From TMED27 sp041397865 (GTDB lineage Bacteria > Pseudomonadota > Alphaproteobacteria > Micavibrionales > Micavibrionaceae), in contig JAWKVT010000001.1 in assembly GCA_041397865.1 (NCBI GenBank), forward strand, positions 992,001 to 1,056,000: DNA of 64,000 nucleotides. The letters run 5' to 3'. Made by a program: the position numbers and the translations under genes. Position 1 is the stretch's first letter. Each line of letters begins with the position of its first letter. The notes under the pieces are model-generated. The model was given only the letters and a program-made list of their open reading frames with translations. It did no database searches and was not told the origin of the DNA. Below, one piece after another: positions 57,937 to 64,000 of this stretch.

Positions 57937-58680
57937 CTAGCTATGCGTATGAGCGAACGTCTGCGCTTGTTGCGCCAGAGCCGCATTTTCTTCCCTGCGC
58001 GTACGCGCCGCTGCCGCACCGACAGCAAGAGTCGCAAGACCACCGGCACCAACGAGCGCAAGCGTACTCGGCTCAGGCACCTTATTAACAATAAAGTCGT
58101 CAAGTTCTCCGCCAAGAGTTTGCCCATCATTAAAAGTAATTCTATATCTGCCGCCATCGGGGAAAGCACCATTTTCCGCTGCATTAAGAGCAGTCAAAAG
58201 ATCATCAGTATCCAAAATATCAGTCGGTCCACCGGCAAGGCCGCCAAAGTCAATAACCAACCGACCATCAGGATCGCCACCACTAACAGATGTAAAATCA
58301 GAAACAAGCAGAACTTCATCACCAAAACCAGCCCCATCTGGCTGGTTTAGCACAAACGCATTGCTAAAATTCTCATTCTCTACAAGAGTAAACTCCCCAA
58401 ACCCGTTCAAATTAAGGGTACCGGATATGCCATTCAAACGCTGCTGAGATAGTACATCAAAAGCAATAACATCAGGTCCCGGCTCAAAAGAAGCTGTAAC
58501 ATCAAAACCGTTATCGCCATCCGCATCAACAATAAGCGCGGCGTCCGCATTTTGCGCATTACCAGACAGCCCCGTAGCAACAGCCGCCGTAGCCGCCAAC
58601 ATTTTAATCTGATTTTTAGATACCGTCAACGCATCGGAAACCGCCTCAACTGCGCTCTTAAATCCACCTGATATATTCAT
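57937..58680 (-). CDS. PEP-CTERM sorting-domain protein, 247 aa
   Basis: N-terminal export region (IKMLAATAAVATGLSGNAQN, then ADAALIVDAD). The mature part is beta-rich and acidic. The C-terminus has VPEPSTLALVGAGGLATLAV, then AARTRR: the PEP-CTERM motif, hydrophobic helix and basic cluster recognised by exosortase. Unusually, about 16 more residues follow (EENAALAQQAQTFAHTHS). An exosortase must be encoded elsewhere. RBS GGAG before the ATG. The 121-bp gap to glpK contains only AT-rich leader DNA. Confidence 0.8.
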   Translation of the reverse strand: MNISGGFKSAVEAVSDALTVSKNQIKMLAATAAVATGLSGNAQNADAALIVDADGDNGFDVTASFEPGPDVIAFDVLSQQRLNGISGTLNLNGFGEFTLVENENFSNAFVLNQPDGAGFGDEVLLVSDFTSVSGGDPDGRLVIDFGGLAGGPTDILDTDDLLTALNAAENGAFPDGGRYRITFNDGQTLGGELDDFIVNKVPEPSTLALVGAGGLATLAVGAAAARTRREENAALAQQAQTFAHTHS

Positions 58681-58801
58681 TTCTACTCTCCTAATATAAC
58701 TCAGTCTTTATGTCTCGCATATAAAACGATACGATACAATTCAAAAATCTTGAGGGGTTATTACATAACTTTACAGAAAGACGCAAGCTTTTTTTTATCA
58801 T

Positions 58802-60262
58802 TTATCGCAAAAGCATACCTACAGCCTCTTTCCAACCCTTATAAAGCCCCTCTCGCGCCGCCGCATCCATCTGCGGAACGTATCGCTCTTCCGCCCGCCA
58901 ACCCGCGCCAGCCGCCTCAACCCCCTCAAACACGCCCGCTCCAACCCCGGCCAGCATCGCCGCGCCCCACGCGGTCGCCTCGGTCACTTTCGGCACCTCC
59001 ACCGGCTTTTGCACCATATCGGCCAGAAATTGGCATACAAACCCGTTCGCCACGAGCCCGCCATCGGCGCGCAAAACCGCCGCCTCATACCCGCCGTCAC
59101 GCTCCATCGCGCTCATAAGATCCAGCGTTTGATAGGCTTGCGCCTCCAGCGCCGCACGCACAATATGTGCTTTCGTACTCTCGCGGCTCAGCCCCGCAAT
59201 CACCGCCCGCGCGTCAGGCCGCCAATAGGGCGCGCCCAGCCCGGTAAAGGCCGGCACAAAATAAACCTCGTTATTATCAGAAACGGAGGTCGCCAGCGCC
59301 TCACTCTCCTGCGCATCGTCAAAAAGCCCAAGCCCGTCACGAAGCCACTGCACCGCCGCCCCGGCCACAAAAATCGACCCCTCAATCGCGTAAGTAATCT
59401 CTCCATCAATCCGGTACGCAACGGTCGTGAGCAAACGGTTTTCCGAACGCTTAAAGTCCCCGCCGATATTCATCAGCGCGAAAGCACCCGTCCCGTATGT
59501 CGATTTCACCATGCCCGGCTTTAAACACCCCTGCCCGATCAACGCCGCCTGCTGATCCCCGGCCATTCCACAAATCGGAATACCCTCAAATACGCCAAAA
59601 TCCGAAACATTATCCCGCACCTGGGGAAGCAGACCAGCGGGGATATTAAACAGCTCTAAAAGCTCTTCATCCCATTTTTGCTCCACGATATTATAAAGCA
59701 TCGTGCGCGAAGCGTTCGTAATATCCGTCGCATGCGCATCCCCGCCCGTCAGCTTCCACAGCAAATAACAATCCACAGTGCCGAAGGCCAGCGCTCCGGC
59801 CTCCGCCTGCGCGCGAACCCCATCAACATTGTCCAAAATCCACGCGATTTTCGTCGCCGAAAAATACGGATCAAGCAGCAACCCTGTTTTGCCGGACACC
59901 ATATCCTCATGGCCCTGCGCCTTCAAATTCGCGCATAAATCCGCCGTCCGCCGGTCCTGCCAGACAATCGCGTTATAAACCGGTTCCCCCGTTTCCCGGT
60001 CCCAGACAATCGTCGTTTCGCGTTGATTGGTAATGCCAATTGCCACAGGCGCCGCCGCACAACGCTCCAGAATTTCTGCGCAGCACCCCCGCGTATCCTC
60101 CCAGATATCCGCCGCATCCTGCTCCACCCAGCCCTTATGCGGATAATGCAGTGTCAATGCCTTTTGCACCACATCCAGAACATCACCGACAGCCGAAAAC
60201 AAAATCGCCCGGCTGCTCGTCGTGCCCTGATCTATCGCAAGTAAAGTTTTGTTCACACTCAT
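58802..60262 (-). CDS. glpK: Glycerol kinase
   Basis: 486 aa FGGY kinase making glycerol 3-phosphate. N-terminus LLAIDQGTTSSRAILFSAVG, ITNQRETTIVWDRETGEPVY, DPYFSATKIAWILDNVDGVR, GMAGDQQAALIGQGCLKPGM, GSIFVAGAAVQWLRDGLGLF, and ADGGLVANGFVCQFLADMV. The start overlaps the glpD stop by 4 bp. Confidence 0.96.
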   Translation of the reverse strand: MSVNKTLLAIDQGTTSSRAILFSAVGDVLDVVQKALTLHYPHKGWVEQDAADIWEDTRGCCAEILERCAAAPVAIGITNQRETTIVWDRETGEPVYNAIVWQDRRTADLCANLKAQGHEDMVSGKTGLLLDPYFSATKIAWILDNVDGVRAQAEAGALAFGTVDCYLLWKLTGGDAHATDITNASRTMLYNIVEQKWDEELLELFNIPAGLLPQVRDNVSDFGVFEGIPICGMAGDQQAALIGQGCLKPGMVKSTYGTGAFALMNIGGDFKRSENRLLTTVAYRIDGEITYAIEGSIFVAGAAVQWLRDGLGLFDDAQESEALATSVSDNNEVYFVPAFTGLGAPYWRPDARAVIAGLSRESTKAHIVRAALEAQAYQTLDLMSAMERDGGYEAAVLRADGGLVANGFVCQFLADMVQKPVEVPKVTEATAWGAAMLAGVGAGVFEGVEAAGAGWRAEERYVPQMDAAAREGLYKGWKEAVGMLLR

Positions 60263-61779
60263 TCCAAAACCTCTTTTTTCAATTGCGGCAACGCTTTCTC
60301 CAGCGCCGCAACCGTCTCATCGGCAACATGCACCCCAAGCTTTGATCGCCGCCACAAAATGTCCTCCACCTCCCGCGCCCACTCATAGCGGATCAAATAA
60401 ACAATCTCCGCCTCATACACATGATCACCGTAATGCGCACCTAAATCCTCAACCCCCTTGGCCCCTTCCAGGAACCGCTCCATCCGCGTGCCATAAGCCC
60501 GCGCATAACGATAAAGAAGCGCCGCAGGCAGCCAAGGATAAACCTCCGCCTGCGCGTCCAAAAACGCCCCAAAATCACCATCCGGAATATCCCCGCCCGG
60601 CAACGGCGCATCCGCGCTCCACGACCCGGCATAACGGTTATCGAGATACAGTAAGCGCTCCATCACCTGCTCCGCCAAGATACGGTAAGTTGTAAGCTTC
60701 CCGCCAAACACCGAAATCATCGGCGCGCGCGATTCAATATGCTCATACAAAACGAAATCGCGGCTCACCGCCCGCGTTTCATCCTCCCCGTCATCATATA
60801 AAGGCCGCACCCCGCTATAGGTCCAGATCACATCTGCGCGGGAAATCTGCCCATCCATATGCGTATTATACGCATCACAAAGATAAACCATCTCCTCACC
60901 GGAAATTCGCGGATCATCAAGATCGCCCTCAAAATCCTCCTCCGTCGTCCCCACCAGCGTATACTCGTCCTCATAGGGAATAACAAAGATCACCCGCCCG
61001 TCTTCCTGCTGAAAAATATAGGAATGATCGCCCTTATAGGCTCTGGGTATAATCAGGTGCGATCCCTTCACAAGGCGCACCCGGGGCACCGGCTTCACTT
61101 CAGAATCCAGCCCGCAATCCTCAATCAGCCCGCGCACCCACGGCCCTGTAGCATTCACCACCATCGACGCGGTAAATGAAGCCCCGCTGCCGCTATCTCG
61201 GCCTTTCGTACCGATTACCCAATGGTCTTTCTGCGGAATAATTTTCCTGCACTGCGTTCGCGTTAAAATTGTCGCGCCCTTTTGTGCCGCATCCACCGCA
61301 TTGAGAACAACCAGCCGTGAATCATCAACCCAACAATCCGAATAAACAAACCCTTTGCTGTAGCGGTCCTCCAGCGGAACACCAAGCGTATTGGCCCGCA
61401 AATTCACACCCCGCGACCCTTCAAGGCGCGTGCGCCGGGCCAGATGGTCATACAAAAAAAGCCCCAAACGGATTAACCACAATGGCCGGCGGCGGCCATC
61501 ATGCGGCAACACAAACTCCATCGGGCGAATAATATGCGGCGCCATCCCCAGCAACCGCTCGCGCTCGCGCAAAGACTCCCGCACCAGCTTAAATTCAAAA
61601 AATTCGAGATACCGCAAACCGCCGTGAATAAGCTTCGTGCTGGCCGACGACGCGCCCTGCGCCAGATCCCCCGCTTCGATCAAAAGCACAGAAAGCCCGC
61701 GCCCCGCCGCATCGCGCGCAATACCCGCGCCGTTTATCCCCCCGCCAATAACGCATAAATCGTAATCCGTATCACTCAT
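60259..61779 (-). CDS. glpD: Aerobic glycerol-3-phosphate dehydrogenase
   Basis: 506 aa membrane-associated FAD enzyme feeding electrons to quinone. N-terminal DLCVIGGGINGAGIARDAAG, GASSASTKLIHGGLRYLEFF, middle LVGTTEEDFEGDLDDPRISG, and a C-terminal helical domain. First gene of the glpD-glpK unit; no glycerol facilitator or GlpR seen here. Confidence 0.96.
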   Translation of the reverse strand: MSDTDYDLCVIGGGINGAGIARDAAGRGLSVLLIEAGDLAQGASSASTKLIHGGLRYLEFFEFKLVRESLRERERLLGMAPHIIRPMEFVLPHDGRRRPLWLIRLGLFLYDHLARRTRLEGSRGVNLRANTLGVPLEDRYSKGFVYSDCWVDDSRLVVLNAVDAAQKGATILTRTQCRKIIPQKDHWVIGTKGRDSGSGASFTASMVVNATGPWVRGLIEDCGLDSEVKPVPRVRLVKGSHLIIPRAYKGDHSYIFQQEDGRVIFVIPYEDEYTLVGTTEEDFEGDLDDPRISGEEMVYLCDAYNTHMDGQISRADVIWTYSGVRPLYDDGEDETRAVSRDFVLYEHIESRAPMISVFGGKLTTYRILAEQVMERLLYLDNRYAGSWSADAPLPGGDIPDGDFGAFLDAQAEVYPWLPAALLYRYARAYGTRMERFLEGAKGVEDLGAHYGDHVYEAEIVYLIRYEWAREVEDILWRRSKLGVHVADETVAALEKALPQLKKEVLE

Positions 61780-61826
61780 ACGTTAAAAATACAGCAAGCG
61801 GGGAAAACTTCAAAGACGCGATACGC

Positions 61827-62222
61827 TCACGCCGCCATCTTATAAAGAATAATCCGCAACTTCGCCTCAAGCTGCTTGGAAGAAAAGGGTTTGCGGATAT
61901 ATCCCGTCACCCCCGAAGACTTCGCCTCAACAACAGACTCCATATCGCTGCGTCCCGTCACCATCAAAAACGGCATAGACGGGTCCACAGTGCGAAGCTG
62001 CCGCAAAACCTCAACACCGCTCATCGACGGCATATTCCAGTCACAAATAATAATGTCGATAAAATCAAACGCAGAATCCAGAAAAGTCAGAGCCTCCCGC
62101 CCGTTAGCCGCTTCAAAAATCTGCGTAACGCCCAACTCGACCAGCATATTGCGCATCATCGCCCGCGCCTCGCCCTGGTCCTCCACAAGCAACACCTTCA
62201 AATCAGATAATTCATTTTTCAT
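61827..62222 (-). CDS. CheY-like single-domain response regulator
   Basis: 131 aa, receiver only. KVLLVEDQGEARAMMRNMLV (acidic pocket), phospho-Asp in FIDIIICDWNMPSMSGVEVL, switch Thr in PFLMVTGRSD and Lys in GYIRKPFSSKQLEAKLR. It overlaps the stop of the hybrid kinase by 4 bp, which marks the kinase as its likely partner. Confidence 0.92.
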   Translation of the reverse strand: MKNELSDLKVLLVEDQGEARAMMRNMLVELGVTQIFEAANGREALTFLDSAFDFIDIIICDWNMPSMSGVEVLRQLRTVDPSMPFLMVTGRSDMESVVEAKSSGVTGYIRKPFSSKQLEAKLRIILYKMAA

Positions 62223-64000
62223 TGCGCCAACTCCTTCTCATTGTCATCATCTTGTTTACTCGCCCAGCGCGGGGCGCGGTAATCCGGCCCGCCATCACCG
62301 CTGTCCCCTTTAAGCTTGCTATAAACCAGCCCCGCCAGATCGTCATGCCTGATTGGCTTAGCCGCAAAAACAGCATTCTCGGGAATACTCACCCGCGCCG
62401 CCTGCCCCTTATCCGGATATCCGCTCATAAAGATCACATGTGTTTCCGGGCGAAACTCCTGTACAAAATCCGCAAGATCAACGCCGTTAAGCTCCGGCAT
62501 CACTACATCGGTCAAAAGAAGGTCGATAACCCCCTCATACTCATCTTGCAAAACCAGCGCCTCCCGCCCGTCACAGGCCGAAAGAACTGCCATCCCAAGC
62601 TCTTCCAGAGCCGAACTCACCAGCAAAAGCAAATCCGGCTCGTCTTCCGCCACCAAAGCCGTATACCCGTCAAAACGAATGGAACCAGGCACTTCCGCAG
62701 ATCCGCTCAGGCACTTCGGCGGCTTATCCGTCAACGGCAGATAAACCGTGATACTGGTCCCCTCCCCCAAAACGGACTCCACATCAATAACCCCGCCAGC
62801 CTGCTTAACCAGACCGTAAACCATCGAAAGACCAAGCCCGGTCCCCTTACCCTGTTCTTTTGTCGTAAAAAACGGGTCAAAAATGCGCTCAAGAACCTCT
62901 TTTTCCATCCCCGTTCCCGTATCTTCAACCTTAAGGAACGCACAAGCGCCCTTGCCCCCCTCCTTACGCTGCAAAATTTCAGGCAAAGCCTCCTCCGGGC
63001 AAACGCCGCATTCAATAAGAAGCCGCCCCCCGCGTTCCATTGCATCGCGTGCATTGACCGCAAGATTCATCAAAATCTGCGTAATTTTTTCCGGCGAACA
63101 CTCAACCCACATCGCCCCATCCCCAACCCGAACCACGCATTGAATGGAAGCATCCAGCAAAGGGCGCAACAGCCCCTCCTGCTCGCGCACCATCTCCCCC
63201 AAATCAACCGCACCGCTATGAACAATCTCGTGACGGCTGAATGTAAGCATCTGCTTGATAAGGCTTGTCCCGCGCTGCGCCGCCGTCCTGATCCGCTCCA
63301 GATTCTCCAGAGCTTTCTCACGGTTTTCCATATCCCGCGAAACAATCCGGGCATAACCGTCTATAATGGATAAAACATTATTAAAATCATGGGCCACACC
63401 CGCAGAAAGCTGTCCCAGCGCTTCAAGTTTCTGCGCTTTCGAAGATTCCGCCGCTTGAATTTTAAGCTCCGTCGTATCATTCAAAATACCGACAAAAAGC
63501 TCCAGCTTCCCGTTTTCATCCTTCAACGGTGTAAGCTGCAAATCATACCAGCGCTCGCCCTCCACAGGATGCCGCAAGCACAGCTCGACATCCCCCCCGC
63601 CTTGCATCCTTCCAATTTCTTTGATCTTTTCCAAAGCATCCGGATCTTCAATACAGCCAAAAACATCAACCATATCTCGCCCGGCAATCTCCTCTCGCCC
63701 GGATTGAAAAATATTGCAAAACGCCTTATTCGCAAAAGTAATGCCGTATTTTTGCCCCTCCGCATCCGGCCTGATGATAACAATCCCGCTTGTCGCCGCC
63801 TCAATAGCCTGGCTAAGCTCGTGATTATACCGGTTAAGACGCAGCATAAGCTCTTCCCGGTTCTTGCTTTCACCCACATCAATAAGGATCACATTCGTCC
63901 CCACGCCCGGAATTTTTTGTGCCTCCACAAGGCAAAGCCGTCCGCCCGAGGCATTAATAACCTCACGAAAACCTATAGAGCTAAGCTTCTCCGCCGAGCG
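62219..64000 (-). CDS. Hybrid PAS histidine kinase with receiver (5' end outside window)
   Basis: 593 residues visible; the frame stays open to the right edge, so the GTG at 63928 is probably internal. Order: end of one sensor domain; PAS (~45-175: IEAATSGIVIIRPDAEGQKY, then HPVEGERWYDLQLTPLKDEN); HisKA with phospho-His in QLSAGVAHDFNNVLSIIDGY; HATPase with LMNLAVNARDAMERGGRLL, VEDTGTGM and GKGTGLGLSMVYGLVKQAGG; C-terminal receiver (LVAEDEPDLLLLVSSALEEL, Asp in LLLTDVVMPELNGVDL). Similar in layout to CckA, but it lacks visible membrane helices and its partner is a CheY, so I do not name it. Confidence 0.9.
   Translation of the reverse strand, partial: RSAEKLSSIGFREVINASGGRLCLVEAQKIPGVGTNVILIDVGESKNREELMLRLNRYNHELSQAIEAATSGIVIIRPDAEGQKYGITFANKAFCNIFQSGREEIAGRDMVDVFGCIEDPDALEKIKEIGRMQGGGDVELCLRHPVEGERWYDLQLTPLKDENGKLELFVGILNDTTELKIQAAESSKAQKLEALGQLSAGVAHDFNNVLSIIDGYARIVSRDMENREKALENLERIRTAAQRGTSLIKQMLTFSRHEIVHSGAVDLGEMVREQEGLLRPLLDASIQCVVRVGDGAMWVECSPEKITQILMNLAVNARDAMERGGRLLIECGVCPEEALPEILQRKEGGKGACAFLKVEDTGTGMEKEVLERIFDPFFTTKEQGKGTGLGLSMVYGLVKQAGGVIDVESVLGEGTSITVYLPLTDKPPKCLSGSAEVPGSIRFDGYTALVAEDEPDLLLLVSSALEELGMAVLSACDGREALVLQDEYEGVIDLLLTDVVMPELNGVDLADFVQEFRPETHVIFMSGYPDKGQAARVSIPENAVFAAKPIRHDDLAGLVYSKLKGDSGDGGPDYRAPRWASKQDDDNEKELAQ

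Noticed and set aside
62219..64000. Naming the hybrid kinase CckA
   Set aside because: Domain order fits, but the 5' part is missing and the coupled partner is a CheY rather than ChpT/CtrA, so the name is not supported.

Overview
The window reads as chromosomal DNA of an alphaproteobacterium. The evidence is the gene content and order: DUF484 next to xerC; the SPOR protein / nagZ / scpA / scpB / tatA / tatB / tatC block; an mdh-sucC-sucD-sucA-sucB-lpd order; a DUF2336 protein; and 3-hydroxybutyrate dehydrogenase. Gene density is high, many starts overlap the preceding stop by 4-8 bp, and intergenic DNA is rich in palindromic repeats. A Micavibrio/Rhodospirillales-like lineage is my guess; the sequence seen here does not prove it. 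No tRNA, rRNA, CRISPR array, insertion sequence or prophage was recognised.

Layout. 1-2.9 kb: end of a spermidine-synthase-like membrane protein, two tandem TraX-family genes, one small unknown gene. 2.9-7.7 kb: priA, a TalC-type transaldolase, DUF484 and xerC, separated by three odd inverted repeats. 7.7-33.2 kb: a stretched TCA operon on the minus strand (mdh, sucC, sucD, sucA, sucB, lpd, in the usual order), in which every junction has been opened by other genes: thiE/thiD/thiL and an ankyrin-like protein on the same strand, plus mostly plus-strand genes of unknown function. The largest insert (25.8-32.3 kb) holds three related coiled-coil or acidic proteins and two lysozyme/transglycosylase-like proteins. 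33.3-36.7 kb: methyltransferase, DUF2336 protein, two small envelope proteins. 36.7-45.1 kb: zapE, Tat translocase, condensin partners ScpA/ScpB, NagZ, SPOR protein and dGTPase. 45.2-49.4 kb: ErpA-type Fe-S carrier, truncated haemoglobin, exonuclease III, two lipoproteins, PiT-like permease. 49.5-54.4 kb: receiver protein, soluble double-PAS chemoreceptor, cNMP-binding protein, CDF metal exporter, hydroxybutyrate dehydrogenase. 54.5-58.7 kb: M50-like membrane peptidase, FecR-domain surface protein, PEP-CTERM protein. 58.8-64 kb: glpK-glpD and a CheY / hybrid histidine kinase pair cut by the window end.

The most unusual layer is the repeats. At least four kinds of palindromic element occur. 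(i) AACCAC...GTGGTT hairpins built from ~9-bp words, a different word in each copy, one copy nested inside another. (ii) Four long hairpins with a shared core but different arms, all in one orientation and all just 3' of minus-strand genes. (iii) A GTCATTGCGAG...CTCGCAATGAC palindrome, one copy of which is translated in frame inside thiD. (iv) A pyrimidine/purine palindrome translated in frame inside a deaminase-like gene. A rod-like structured RNA candidate (20285-20415) and a promoter-plus-terminator-bounded RNA candidate (7782-7925) are also described. All family calls come from reading motifs by eye; no database search was run.
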